DNA of 64,000 bases from JAOARY01 sp045345765 (GCA_045345765.1 CP148265.1:2728001-2792000); one strand, 5' to 3'; positions 26,183 to 35,414 are shown, numbered from the stretch's first letter. Notes: generated from the sequence alone by a model not told the origin. Numbers and translations are program-made.

Positions 26183-27241
26183 ATGTATATTACAAAAGAT
26201 AAGTATGAATTTTTAAAAAAAGTATTAGATAATGCACTAAGTAAAAATTTATTAAATGAAGAAAATGCGAATAAAATAATATCGGAATATAAAATAAAAA
26301 AAACATTGGATTATAATTTTATAATAATTTTATTTAGTGTAATACTTATAGGTCTTGGAATTATACTTGCTCTTGCAAGTAATTACAGTTATATAAATTA
26401 TAATACAAAACAAATTTTTGTTTTAACTTTAATGATAGTATCTTATTATTTGTTTTATAAATTAAGATCAAAAAATAAGCATTTATCATTTTCATTCTTA
26501 TTATTATTTTATTTTTTATATGGAACAGGGATATTTTTAATAAGTCAAAGATTTAATTTTTTTAATAATAACGCATTTTTATTTTTACTATGGGCAATAC
26601 CTATTTTAGTTGGAGGGGTTTTACTAAGACAAAAATCTTTAAATATATTTTTTTTAATATTGTTTTCAATATATTTGATATCTGAAGATATTAATTTCTT
26701 ATATTTTTTTAGTGTATTGTTATTAATTATAAGCTATTATTTTAATTATTTGATTTATAAATCGAAATTCATATTATTTTTCAATAATTTGAATTCAATA
26801 GTAATAATAACAAAAATTCTAGACTATTATGATGTAGATTCATTTTTTATAAATTTGATAGTGTTTTTAATAGGTCTAGTAATGTACTATAAAGAACATA
26901 ATTATAATAGGGATATATTTAAAGTGCAAGGAAATATTTTTTTTGGTGTTTCAGGTTTGATTTTTACCTATAAAGGAACGTATGAAATTTTCCAAAATAT
27001 TTTGAACACAAATTATGTAAGTATTGTTTTTAGTATAATTTTTATTTGTTTTTTAATCTTTTTAATAACAAAACAAAATATAACTAGTGTGGTATTTTTA
27101 GCTATTTTAATTTTTAGATATTACTTTGATGATTTTTATGATTTTATTCCAAAATCATTATTTTTTGTAATTGGAGGACTATTATTATTATTTACAATAG
27201 AATATATTAGAAGAAAAAAAGGTGAGCCTAATGAAGAATAA
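26183..27241 (+). CDS. DUF2157-type multi-pass membrane protein
   Basis: A 352-residue membrane protein. A short soluble N-terminal region (1-45, a helical pair with YEFLKKVLDNALSKNLL...ANKIISEYK) precedes about ten membrane segments. The N-terminal layout and first segment (IGLGIILALASNYSYI) match DUF2157 proteins, whose function is unknown. The next gene encodes a GDYXXLXY-type protein, the usual partner of this family; its ATG overlaps the last 11 bases of this gene. GGAAGTG precedes the ATG. Confidence 0.82.
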   Translation: MYITKDKYEFLKKVLDNALSKNLLNEENANKIISEYKIKKTLDYNFIIILFSVILIGLGIILALASNYSYINYNTKQIFVLTLMIVSYYLFYKLRSKNKHLSFSFLLLFYFLYGTGIFLISQRFNFFNNNAFLFLLWAIPILVGGVLLRQKSLNIFFLILFSIYLISEDINFLYFFSVLLLIISYYFNYLIYKSKFILFFNNLNSIVIITKILDYYDVDSFFINLIVFLIGLVMYYKEHNYNRDIFKVQGNIFFGVSGLIFTYKGTYEIFQNILNTNYVSIVFSIIFICFLIFLITKQNITSVVFLAILIFRYYFDDFYDFIPKSLFFVIGGLLLLFTIEYIRRKKGEPNEE

Positions 27242-27767
27242 AAAATATATAGTTTCTTTTTTAATTCCTATTATTGTATTAATAATCATAAATTTAATAC
27301 CTATATTTATTAATACTTATGGAGAAGAAATAATATTAAAATCAGATTATTACATGCCTAGAGATTCATTTAGAGGGGAGTATATTTCATTAAATTATGA
27401 TATATCTAAAATTAGTGTATCGAAATTCAAAAGTGAAACAAAAACAGATTTAGAAGATGTAGAATATGTTTATGTATATTTAAAAAAAGTAAATAATTAT
27501 TATGATGTAGATATTGTTTCTGATAAAGTTTTAGATGACAAAAAATTATATATAAAAGCAAGGGTAGATTATATTAGTCGAGTTAATACGGATAAAGAGG
27601 AAAATAATAAAGGAGTATATGTAAGACTTTCCTATAAAAATAATAAATTATTTATAGATAATGAAAAAAAAGAATTACTTAGGAAAAAAGATGATTTAGA
27701 ACAAAAAATAAAAGTCAAAATAAAGCTGTATAGAGGGTATTTCATACCTATTGATTATATATTATAA
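27231..27767 (+). CDS. GDYXXLXY-domain membrane-anchored protein
   Basis: A 178-residue protein with an N-terminal membrane anchor (about 6-28) and an extracytoplasmic domain. The motif RGEYISLNY near residue 48, preceded by MPRDSF, matches the GDYXXLXY signature (D replaced by E). These proteins usually sit beside or are fused to DUF2157/DUF4401 membrane proteins; their function is unknown. ATG 27231 is chosen over an in-frame GTG at 27222, because AAAGGTGAG covers the latter. It overlaps the upstream gene by 11 nt. Confidence 0.82.
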   Translation: MKNKKYIVSFLIPIIVLIIINLIPIFINTYGEEIILKSDYYMPRDSFRGEYISLNYDISKISVSKFKSETKTDLEDVEYVYVYLKKVNNYYDVDIVSDKVLDDKKLYIKARVDYISRVNTDKEENNKGVYVRLSYKNNKLFIDNEKKELLRKKDDLEQKIKVKIKLYRGYFIPIDYIL

Positions 27768-27787
27768 TTCTTATCAAAAATAATGGA

Positions 27788-27816
27788 TTGACTTAAAAAA
27801 AACTATAATATATAAT
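27788..27816 (+). promoter_or_regulatory. recA promoter
   Basis: TTGACT (27788-27793), 17-bp spacer, TATAAT (27811-27816); predicted start near 27823. Confidence 0.85.
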
Positions 27817-27823
27817 TAAAACA

Positions 27824-27835
27824 GAACATTTGTTC
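27824..27835. promoter_or_regulatory. LexA-type SOS box in front of recA
   Basis: GAACATTTGTTC matches the Gram-positive LexA/DinR box GAAC-N4-GTTC perfectly and covers the predicted transcription start of recA, so LexA binding would block transcription until DNA damage. Confidence 0.85.
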
Positions 27836-27887
27836 TTAGTTGAAAGATAATAAAATGATTAATATATAGATAGGAAGGATTGATAAA

Positions 27888-28982
27888 ATGGATAATCAAA
27901 AAACAAAAGCTCTTGAGATGGCACTAACACAAATAGAAAAAGATTTTGGTAAAGGTTCAGTTATGAAACTTGGTGAAAATATTAAAATGAATGTAGAGGC
28001 AATACCAAGTGGTTCTTTAGGTTTAGACATTGCTTTAGGAATTGGTGGTGTGCCAAGAGGTAGAGTTGTAGAGATATATGGACCAGAATCTTCAGGTAAA
28101 ACAACTGTAGCATTACATGTAATAGCGGAAGCTCAAAAATTAGGTGGAATAGCAGCTTTTGTTGATGCAGAACATGCATTAGATCCAGTTTACTCAAAAG
28201 CCTTAGGTGTAAATATAGATGATTTAGTAGTATCTCAACCAGATACTGGAGAACAAGCTTTAGAAATAACAGAAGCTTTAGTTAGAAGTGGAGCTGTTGA
28301 TATTGTAGTAGTTGACTCTGTTGCTGCATTAGTTCCAAAAGCTGAGTTGGATGGGGAAATGGGAGATTCTCATGTTGGGTTACAAGCTAGACTGATGTCA
28401 CAAGCGTTAAGAAAACTTACTGGAGCTATAAATAAATCTAAGTGTAGTGTTATATTTATAAACCAATTACGTGAAAAAGTTGGAGTTATGTTTGGAAATC
28501 CAGAAACAACTTCTGGTGGTAGAGCGTTAAAATTCTATTCTTCACAAAGATTGGATGTTAGAAAAATAGAGACTATAAAACAAGGGGATACAATGCTTGG
28601 TAGTAGAACTAGAGTAAAGGTTGTTAAAAATAAAGTAGCACCACCATTTACAAAATGTGAATTTGATATAATGTATGGAAAAGGAATATCAAAGGTTGGT
28701 GAAATATTAGATATTGGTTCGGATCTTGACATAGTCAAAAAAGCAGGAGCTTGGTATTCATACAATGATGTGAGATTAGGTCAAGGTAGAGAAAATGCAA
28801 AAACATTTTTAGATGAAAATACAGAAATCAAACTTGAAATAGAAGAAGCTGTTAGAAAACATTATAAATTGGGTAAATATTCAAATGAAGAGGAAAATAA
28901 AACTTCTGAAAATAAGATTGAAAGCAAGGAAATAAAAGTAGAATCCAAGAAAGAATCTAAAGGAAATCAGAAGAAGAATTAA
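27888..28982 (+). CDS. recA: Recombinase RecA
   Basis: A 364-residue RecA. Walker A GPESSGKTT, the catalytic Glu region VDAEHALDP, Walker B VDIVVVDSVAALVP, loop L1 (GEMGDSHVGLQARLMSQ) and loop L2 (FGNPETTSGGRALKFY) are all intact. The last 40 residues are a variable Lys/Glu-rich tail. It drives homologous recombination and LexA self-cleavage. ATG follows AGGAAGGA. It lies behind a strong promoter with an SOS box and ends in its own terminator; RNase Y follows, the order found in many Clostridia and Bacilli. Confidence 0.98.
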   Translation: MDNQKTKALEMALTQIEKDFGKGSVMKLGENIKMNVEAIPSGSLGLDIALGIGGVPRGRVVEIYGPESSGKTTVALHVIAEAQKLGGIAAFVDAEHALDPVYSKALGVNIDDLVVSQPDTGEQALEITEALVRSGAVDIVVVDSVAALVPKAELDGEMGDSHVGLQARLMSQALRKLTGAINKSKCSVIFINQLREKVGVMFGNPETTSGGRALKFYSSQRLDVRKIETIKQGDTMLGSRTRVKVVKNKVAPPFTKCEFDIMYGKGISKVGEILDIGSDLDIVKKAGAWYSYNDVRLGQGRENAKTFLDENTEIKLEIEEAVRKHYKLGKYSNEEENKTSENKIESKEIKVESKKESKGNQKKN

Positions 28983-29039
28983 TTAGATCAATTGTTTAAT
29001 AATTACTTTAATTCTAAAAATTAATAAACAAATCATTAA

Positions 29040-29085
29040 AAACCGTAGAAAATCAATAAAAACATTGATATTTCTACGGTTTTAT
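29040..29085 (+). terminator. recA terminator
   Basis: Arms AAACCGTAGAAA (29040-29051) and TTTCTACGGTTT (29071-29082), extended inward by TCAAT/ATTGA, then T-rich sequence. Confidence 0.85.
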
Positions 29086-29149
29086 TAATGTATCATCTTG
29101 ACACAAATATAAAAAAAGGATACAATTAAATAAAAATGTAATACTGCCA

Positions 29150-30712
29150 ATGGCAGAGGAGGTGGACAAGATTAACGTTTTATATGTAGCAATTGCATCT
29201 GTAGTAGCCCTAGTAATAGGAATATTAATAGGATATATGGCAAGAAAATCAGTAGCAGAAAGAAAGATTGGGTCTGCTGAAGAAGAAGCTAAGAAAATGG
29301 TAAATGATGCTAAAAGAGAAGGAGAAACAGCAAAAAAAGAAAAACTTTTAGAAGCAAAAGAAGAAGCTCACTCAATAAAAAATGAATTAGATAAAGAAAT
29401 AAAAGAAAGAAGAGGAGAGCTACAAAAGTATGAAAGAAGATTAGTACAAAAAGAAGAAGTTTTAGATAAAAAGCTTTATGGTTTAGAGTCTAGAGAGAAT
29501 TCTTTGGAAAATCAAAAACGAGAATTAGATAAACAAAAAGTTGAAATTGAAAAGGTAAAGCAAAAACAATTAGAAAAGTTAGAAAATCTATCAGGTCTTA
29601 CAAGTGATCAGGCAAGAGATCTTATATTATCTGATACTCAAAAACAGATAAGACATGAAATGTCTATTATGATTAAAGAGATTGAAAATGAAGCAAAAGA
29701 AACAGCAGAGAAAAAAGCAAGAGAAATAATTGCTTATTCAATACAAAAATGTTCAGCTGACCATGTAGCAGAAACTACTGTTACAGTTGTAGATTTACCT
29801 AATGATGAAATGAAGGGTAGAATAATAGGTAGAGAAGGTAGAAATATAAGAACATTAGAAACTTTAACTGGGATAGATCTTATAATAGATGATACTCCTG
29901 AAGCTGTAATTTTATCTGGATTTGATCCAATAAGAAGAGAAACTGCAAGAATTGCCCTTGAAAAATTAATAGCAGATGGTAGAATACATCCTGCAAGAAT
30001 TGAAGAAATGGTTGAAAAAGCAAGAAAAGAAGTTGATAATATAATAAAAGAAGAAGGGGAGAAAGCAATATTTGAAACAAATATTCATGGAATACACCCT
30101 GAACTTATAAAGCTTCTTGGTAGACTTAAATACAGAACTAGTTATGGACAAAATGTTTTAAAACATTCAATAGAAGTATCTCATTTAGCAGGGATAATGG
30201 CTGCGGAATTAGGTGCAGATGTAAGATTAGCCAAAAGGGCTGGTATATTACACGATATAGGAAAAGCTGTAGATCATGAAATTGAAGGAACTCATGTTGA
30301 GATTGGAATGGATTTACTAAAAAAATATAAGGAATCCAAAGATGTTATTCATGCAATGTCAACACATCATGGTGATTATGAGCCAGAATCAATAGAAGCA
30401 GTATTAGTTACAGCCGCTGATGCTATTTCAGCTGCAAGACCTGGTGCAAGAAGAGAAACTTTGGAATCATATATTAAGAGATTAGAGAAACTTGAAGAAA
30501 TTTCGAATTCTTATGATGGCGTAGAAAAATCATATGCTATTCAAGCTGGTAGAGAGGTTAGAATAATAGTAAAACCTAATGAGGTTAATGATGATGAAAT
30601 CCATTTAATGGCCAGAGAGATTACTGAGAGAATTGAAAATGAACTTGAATATCCAGGACAAATAAAAGTGAATATAATAAGAGAAAGTAGAGCTATAGAG
30701 TACGCTAAATAA
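29150..30712 (+). CDS. rny: Ribonuclease Y
   Basis: About 513-520 residues. An N-terminal membrane anchor (VLYVAIASVVALVIGILIGY) leads to a long coiled coil to about residue 200, a KH domain (GRIIGREGRNIRTLE) and an HD domain (HSIEVSHLAGIM, GILHDIGKAVDHE). It is the membrane-bound endoribonuclease that starts mRNA decay. The start is uncertain. The ATG at 29150 has no ribosome binding site and is inside a CTGCC/GGCAG palindrome. A perfect AGGAGGTGG sits at 29157-29165 inside the frame, eight bases before ATT 29171, which would give the usual short N-terminus (INVLYVAI). Coordinates here use the ATG. Confidence 0.96.
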   Translation: MAEEVDKINVLYVAIASVVALVIGILIGYMARKSVAERKIGSAEEEAKKMVNDAKREGETAKKEKLLEAKEEAHSIKNELDKEIKERRGELQKYERRLVQKEEVLDKKLYGLESRENSLENQKRELDKQKVEIEKVKQKQLEKLENLSGLTSDQARDLILSDTQKQIRHEMSIMIKEIENEAKETAEKKAREIIAYSIQKCSADHVAETTVTVVDLPNDEMKGRIIGREGRNIRTLETLTGIDLIIDDTPEAVILSGFDPIRRETARIALEKLIADGRIHPARIEEMVEKARKEVDNIIKEEGEKAIFETNIHGIHPELIKLLGRLKYRTSYGQNVLKHSIEVSHLAGIMAAELGADVRLAKRAGILHDIGKAVDHEIEGTHVEIGMDLLKKYKESKDVIHAMSTHHGDYEPESIEAVLVTAADAISAARPGARRETLESYIKRLEKLEEISNSYDGVEKSYAIQAGREVRIIVKPNEVNDDEIHLMAREITERIENELEYPGQIKVNIIRESRAIEYAK

Positions 30713-30736
30713 ACTTTATTTTTCTTATTAACATAG

Positions 30737-30774
30737 AAAAAACTATTAGAAAATATTTTCTAATAGTTTTTTTG
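30737..30774. terminator. Bidirectional terminator after rny
   Basis: A palindrome with 17-bp arms (30737-30753 and 30756-30772; AACTATTAGAAAA against TTTTCTAATAGTT), A-run and T-run on either side. Serves rny and the convergent minus-strand gene that ends at 30777. Confidence 0.85.
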
Positions 30775-30776
30775 AT

Positions 30777-31424
30777 TTAAAAACGAGTATCTAATATTAG
30801 ACCTTCTTTATCTTCATGCATAGAAAATAAATTATGTTGTTCTTTAAAAGATAAATTATTAAATGCATCATAAATTTGTTTTATTAACCCTTCTTCTGGG
30901 TCAAAAAATATATCCAATGATTTATGATTTATAATTACAGCTTCTTTTAGAATTGTTTCATTTAATTCTAAAAAATGATTAGGATTTAATTTAAGACCAA
31001 TAGAGCCTACCAATTCTTTATTATCATAAAAAATTTTAGATATTTTATAGGTGTTATTAGTGTTAAAGGCTAAGTCTATTTTTTTTAAATTAGATATTGT
31101 TGAATTGTAATTTTTAACAAATTGTTTTAATATTTTTAATATTTCTTTTTGTTCATGCTCAAAAGCTTTTTCTATATTAGATTTTAAATTATTTTTATTA
31201 TCATTAAAGTTTAAATATTCCTCTTTTAGATTTTTTATATTATTATAAAAATGTGTAGTACTAAGTGTATAATTGTCATTTTGTTTATATGTTGAATTTT
31301 TTGTTTTACTTGAAGCTTTAATTTTATCTACTTTTTCTATTCCCGGTACAGCAGTATTTTGTTTTACACCAATAGTCCGAATTCTATCTTTACTAGTTGA
31401 AGATATCTTTGAAACTTTACTCAT
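30777..31424 (-). CDS. Hypothetical protein with FliD C-terminal-like region
   Basis: A 215-residue protein, no signal peptide or membrane segment. Residues 1-60 are Ser/Thr/Lys rich and probably disordered. About 75-120 is a helical region with LKQFVKNYNSTISNL, and 125-205 contains LVGSIGLKLNPNHFLELNETILKEAV...LDIFFDPEEGLIKQIYDAF. That layout resembles the C-terminal domain of the flagellar cap protein FliD (the VxxYNxLI helix, then an IGI-x-dG-x-L-x-lD strand and an F...G end), but much shorter. No flagellar gene is in the window, so the role is open. ATG follows AAGGTGGTG. Confidence 0.7.
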   Translation of the reverse strand: MSKVSKISSTSKDRIRTIGVKQNTAVPGIEKVDKIKASSKTKNSTYKQNDNYTLSTTHFYNNIKNLKEEYLNFNDNKNNLKSNIEKAFEHEQKEILKILKQFVKNYNSTISNLKKIDLAFNTNNTYKISKIFYDNKELVGSIGLKLNPNHFLELNETILKEAVIINHKSLDIFFDPEEGLIKQIYDAFNNLSFKEQHNLFSMHEDKEGLILDTRF

Positions 31425-31604
31425 AAAATCACCACCTTAAAAAACTTATCATATACTATATATCGTTTAATTGATATTTTATCTTAAATTTAGAATTAAA
31501 TTAACTAATTAAAAATTTTTATTAATTTATATATTTTTATGATATACTATTTTCTATAAATTATATAATATTTTAATTTAAATTATTTTAGTAGGGAGTT
31601 TTAA

Positions 31605-32327
31605 ATGAGTAGAATATTTGATAGAACTAAGATACTTATAAATGAAGAAGGTTTAGAAAAATTAAGGAATAAAAAAGTTGCTGTATTTGGAGTTGGAGGA
31701 GTTGGAGGATTTGCTTTAGAAGCTCTTTGTAGAGCAGGAATAGAAAATCTTGTTATCATTGATTTTGATACAGTTGATGTAACTAATATAAATAGACAAA
31801 TAATAGCTTTACATAGTACTATAGGTAAATCAAAAGTAGAAGTTTTTAAAAACAGATTATTAGATATAAATCCGAATTTAAATTTAGAAATACATAATGT
31901 TTTTTTTGATGAAACATTAGTAGATGAACTTATAAGAACGGATTATGATTATATAGTAGATGCGATTGATTCTGTGAAATCTAAAATAGCACTTATAAAG
32001 AATTCAATAAAAAAAGATATAAAAATAATAAGTTCTATGGGGATGGGTAATAAATTAAATCCAGAGAAAATAGAGATAACAGATATATATAAGACAAAAA
32101 ATTGTCCGTTGGCAAGAGTTATAAGAAAAGAGATGAAAGTTAGTAGAATAAAAAAACTGAAGGTTGTTTATTCTACAGAACTTCCAATTGAGGTAGATAA
32201 GGATAAAGTTAGGGAGCTAAATGGTGGGAAGCTGTCTCCTGGTAGCATATCGTTTGTACCTTCTGTTGGTGGCCTTATGATGGCATCATATGTTGTAAGA
32301 GATTTGCTTAAGGAGCAACAAAATTAA
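31605..32327 (+). CDS. tcdA: tRNA threonylcarbamoyladenosine dehydratase (TcdA/YgdL)
   Basis: A 240-residue ThiF/E1-like enzyme. The nucleotide-binding GVGGVGGFALEALCRAGI, IIDFDTVDVTNINRQI, the DAIDSVKSKIALI stretch and SSMGMGNKLNPEKIEITDI match TcdA, which cyclises t6A37 of tRNAs to ct6A with ATP. No CxxC zinc site or ubiquitin-like partner is seen, which fits TcdA rather than ThiF/MoeB. ATG follows TAGGGAG. Its last 20 bases overlap the end of the convergent metallo-beta-lactamase gene. Confidence 0.92.
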   Translation: MSRIFDRTKILINEEGLEKLRNKKVAVFGVGGVGGFALEALCRAGIENLVIIDFDTVDVTNINRQIIALHSTIGKSKVEVFKNRLLDINPNLNLEIHNVFFDETLVDELIRTDYDYIVDAIDSVKSKIALIKNSIKKDIKIISSMGMGNKLNPEKIEITDIYKTKNCPLARVIRKEMKVSRIKKLKVVYSTELPIEVDKDKVRELNGGKLSPGSISFVPSVGGLMMASYVVRDLLKEQQN

Positions 32328-33183
32328 AAGGCTTTTTATTAGAATATATTTTAAATCCGTCACTTTTTAATACTATATTTCCTTGTAAATCTGTTCTTAA
32401 TATATATTTATTTAAATAATTTAAGTGATTTAAAACAATTTGATGAGGATGATTGTATTTATTTTCATAGCCACAGGAGATTATAGCAATTTTGAAATTT
32501 ATATAATTATAAAAATAATCGTTAAAAGAATACTTGCTTCCATGATGTGCGATTTTTAGCATATCAGCATTTAGATTTGGATATTTTTTCAATAAATCAA
32601 GTTCTTCATTCGAATCAATATCACCTAGAAATAAAAAACTATTATTTTTAAAATTAAGAAAAGAAACTATGGAAGAATTATTTGAATTAGATTCATTATT
32701 ATCAGGATTTAAAAATTTTATTGAAATTTCATTATCGAAAGAAAAGCTCATATTTTTATGGGCTTTAATTATATTTAAATTTTTTTTTCGACAAATATCT
32801 ATAATTTCCATAAAATCTTTGTTTTTATCATGATAATTTGGCAGAGTAAAGTTTTTTATTTTAAGATTTTTTATTATTTTATCCATGGAACCGATATGAT
32901 CGCTATCGCTGTGGGTTCCAATTAATAAATCTATTGTTTTTATATTATGAATGTTTAAGTAATTTAAGATTTTTTTGCTCTGATTTTCAGTGCCACTATC
33001 TATTAGTATAGTTGATTTGTTTGGTGTTATTATTAGAGTACAATCTCCTTGATTAACATCTATGAAATGTAATTCTAACTTTGAATTTTTTTTAGATGTA
33101 GATAGTTTAAATATTGATATAGAAAAAATAATAAGTGAAATAATAAGAAAAAATATTATTGAAAATTTGATATATTTAGACAT
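32308..33183 (-). CDS. Membrane-anchored metallo-beta-lactamase protein, ComEC C-terminal-like
   Basis: A 291-residue protein with an N-terminal membrane anchor (about 6-25) and an exported metallo-beta-lactamase-fold domain. Motifs are HFIDVNQGDCTLI, ILIDSGT, THSDSDHIGS (metal ligands), FLGDI and IAHHGSKYSF. This matches the nuclease-like C-terminal domain of ComEC/Rec2, encoded here as a separate protein. The ComEC core encoded at 36.1 kb lacks such a domain, so the two may work together in DNA uptake; that is inference. AGGAGG precedes ATG 33183. Convergent 20-nt overlap with tcdA. Confidence 0.88.
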   Translation of the reverse strand: MSKYIKFSIIFFLIISLIIFSISIFKLSTSKKNSKLELHFIDVNQGDCTLIITPNKSTILIDSGTENQSKKILNYLNIHNIKTIDLLIGTHSDSDHIGSMDKIIKNLKIKNFTLPNYHDKNKDFMEIIDICRKKNLNIIKAHKNMSFSFDNEISIKFLNPDNNESNSNNSSIVSFLNFKNNSFLFLGDIDSNEELDLLKKYPNLNADMLKIAHHGSKYSFNDYFYNYINFKIAIISCGYENKYNHPHQIVLNHLNYLNKYILRTDLQGNIVLKSDGFKIYSNKKPFNFVAP

Positions 33184-33275
33184 GGGCAGCCTCCTAATCT
33201 TTGGATAATTTATTGCTATGTATACCTAAATGAAATAAATATAATCATAAATTTAATGAAATTCATTATCAATAC

Positions 33276-33304
33276 TTGAATTATATACCGGGAAAGGGTA
33301 TACT
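33276..33304 (+). promoter_or_regulatory. Promoter of the DUF2156-GNAT pair
   Basis: TTGAAT (33276-33281), 17-bp spacer, TATACT (33299-33304). Confidence 0.7.
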
Positions 33305-33337
33305 ATATAAATAAGATGTAAGGGAAACAATTAAGGA

Positions 33338-34249
33338 GTGATTACAATTACTGTTTCAACTAAATTATTAAAAAAAATAGATTTAAAATCATATAGTGAA
33401 TTACAACCAGAATTTAAACAGTTAAATTATGAAGCTTGTGAATATAGTTTTACCACTATGTTTATGTGGCAACATACGTATAACACTAGATATTATAAAA
33501 CAAAAGATTTTATTGTTATAATAGGTAATTATGAGAATGATGAATTTAGCGTTCTACCGCTAGCAAAAAAAGAAAATATGGATAAGGCTTTTAATTTTAT
33601 CCAAAAATATTTTATTGATAATGATATGAAATTGAATATAAGAGCTGCTAATGAAGAATTTGTAGAATTTTTAAATCTTAATTATCCAAATAAATATCAA
33701 ATAATAGAAGAAAGAGATTATTTTGACTATGTTTACAAAGGTGAAAAATTAAAGAGTTTAAAAGGGAGAAAACTTCATAGAAAAAGAAATCATATCAAGA
33801 AATTTATAGCAAATTATGAAGGTAGATATGAATATAGGAGTTTAAAAAAAGCAGATTTAGATGATTGCCTAAAGCTTTTGGATAAATGGAAAAATTCAAA
33901 AGAGGAGGATGAAAGTTTAAATGATGAGATTATTGCAATAAAGAAAGTTTTTGATAATATTGATAGACTTGATATCAAAATTGCAGGAGTTTTTATTGAT
34001 GGAAAATTAGAAGCATTTACTTTTGGAGAGTATTTAAATGATGATATGGCTCTTATACATGTTGAAAAAGCAAATCCTAGTATAAATGGTTTATATCCTT
34101 TTATAAATCAAATGTTCATAAAGGAAGAATTTAATGAAGTTGAATATGTAAATAGGGAAGAAGATTTGGGTATAGAAGGATTAAGAAGAGCAAAATTATC
34201 ATATTATCCAGATAGATTAGTAAAAAAATATACAATAAAGGAGATTTAA
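33338..34249 (+). CDS. DUF2156 (phosphatidylglycerol lysyltransferase C-terminal-like) protein
   Basis: About 300-303 residues, soluble. It has the double GNAT-like fold seen in DUF2156 and the catalytic domain of MprF. Typical stretches are NYEACEYSFTTMFMWQ, the basic KGRKLHRKRNHIKKF (about 139-153), AGVFIDGKLEAFTFGE and VNREEDLGIEGLRRAKLSY. Stand-alone members lack MprF's flippase region; substrate unknown. The GTG at 33338 overlaps its own AAGGAG site; ATT at 33347 lies eight bases after that site and may be the real start. The GNAT gene follows after one base. Confidence 0.88.
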   Translation: MITITVSTKLLKKIDLKSYSELQPEFKQLNYEACEYSFTTMFMWQHTYNTRYYKTKDFIVIIGNYENDEFSVLPLAKKENMDKAFNFIQKYFIDNDMKLNIRAANEEFVEFLNLNYPNKYQIIEERDYFDYVYKGEKLKSLKGRKLHRKRNHIKKFIANYEGRYEYRSLKKADLDDCLKLLDKWKNSKEEDESLNDEIIAIKKVFDNIDRLDIKIAGVFIDGKLEAFTFGEYLNDDMALIHVEKANPSINGLYPFINQMFIKEEFNEVEYVNREEDLGIEGLRRAKLSYYPDRLVKKYTIKEI

Positions 34250-34250
34250 T

Positions 34251-35414
34251 ATGATTTCTTTTAGAAATGCATTTAATGATAAAGATAGAGTAAGAGGTAT
34301 TTGGGATTATTGTTTTGAAGATAGTAAGGAATATCAAGATTTTTATTTTGAAAATATATATAAAGATAAAAATACTATTGTTGGACTTGAAAATGATAAA
34401 ATAATAGCTGCATTACAATTAAATAGTCATGTAATAAATTTAAATTCTATAAATATACCATGCCCATATATAGTAGGTGTTAGTACATTACCTGAATATA
34501 GAGGGTATGGTGTTATGAAAAAAATTATGAATGAGGCTTTTTCTAATATATCAAAATCAAATAATATATGTATTTTAATGCCGATTGATCATAGGCTTTA
34601 TAGAAAATATGGTTTTGAAGATATAAGTGATATGATGGAAATAAAGATAGATATATTTTCATTAAATGATTTTAAAAAGAATGATTATAGTATAGAAAAA
34701 GTTAATGATATTAATTTATTGGAACTTAAAAATATATATTTAGACTCGCTAAAAAATTATAATTCATATGCATTTAGAAATGATAAATATTTTAGAAATT
34801 TGATAAAAGAATCTTGTGCAGAAAATGCGCATATATTTTTATCGAAAAGTAAAGACGGGAATTATGATGGATATATATATTATACAGTATTTTCAAATAA
34901 AGTTTTTATAAGAGAACTATATTATAAAAATATAAATAGTTTAAAAGCTTTTTTTAATTTTTTATATAATCATAATATGCAAGCAAGTGAAATTATAATA
35001 AATACAGCGTTAAAAAATCCTATAAGGCATATGTTGAAAGATTTTAAAAATACATTAATTAAAGTAAGACCTTTTATGATGGGAAGAATTATAAATGTAA
35101 TGCAACTATTAAGAGAAATAGATATTTTTAAAGATTTGAGTAAGGATGATGATATTAAAATAAAAGTGGTAGATGATAATATAAATAGTAATAATGCAAT
35201 TTATCATATCAATAATAAGACTATTTTTAAAGTTGATGATTTAGAATATGATGTTTTAATAGATGTAAAGTATTTGTCTCAATTAATTTTTTCATACAGA
35301 GATATAGATGAATTAATATTCGAAGAAAAATTAGAACTAGTAGATGAAGAAAAACTAAAGATTTTAAAGAAAATATTTATCAAAAAAGATAATCATATAA
35401 ATGAATATATTTAA
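34251..35414 (+). CDS. Eis-like GNAT N-acetyltransferase
   Basis: A 387-residue protein of the Eis type. An N-terminal GNAT domain shows the acetyl-CoA loop as VGVSTLPEYRGYGVMKKIM (about residues 82-100) and YRKYGFEDIS. A second GNAT-like domain (about 140-280) follows, and a C-terminal SCP2-like region (about 290-387) includes MMGRIINVMQLL and ends in a short acidic/basic tail. Members acetylate amines; the substrate here is unknown. It starts one base after the DUF2156 stop with AAAGGAG, so both acyltransferase-like proteins are cotranscribed. Confidence 0.9.
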   Translation: MISFRNAFNDKDRVRGIWDYCFEDSKEYQDFYFENIYKDKNTIVGLENDKIIAALQLNSHVINLNSINIPCPYIVGVSTLPEYRGYGVMKKIMNEAFSNISKSNNICILMPIDHRLYRKYGFEDISDMMEIKIDIFSLNDFKKNDYSIEKVNDINLLELKNIYLDSLKNYNSYAFRNDKYFRNLIKESCAENAHIFLSKSKDGNYDGYIYYTVFSNKVFIRELYYKNINSLKAFFNFLYNHNMQASEIIINTALKNPIRHMLKDFKNTLIKVRPFMMGRIINVMQLLREIDIFKDLSKDDDIKIKVVDDNINSNNAIYHINNKTIFKVDDLEYDVLIDVKYLSQLIFSYRDIDELIFEEKLELVDEEKLKILKKIFIKKDNHINEYI

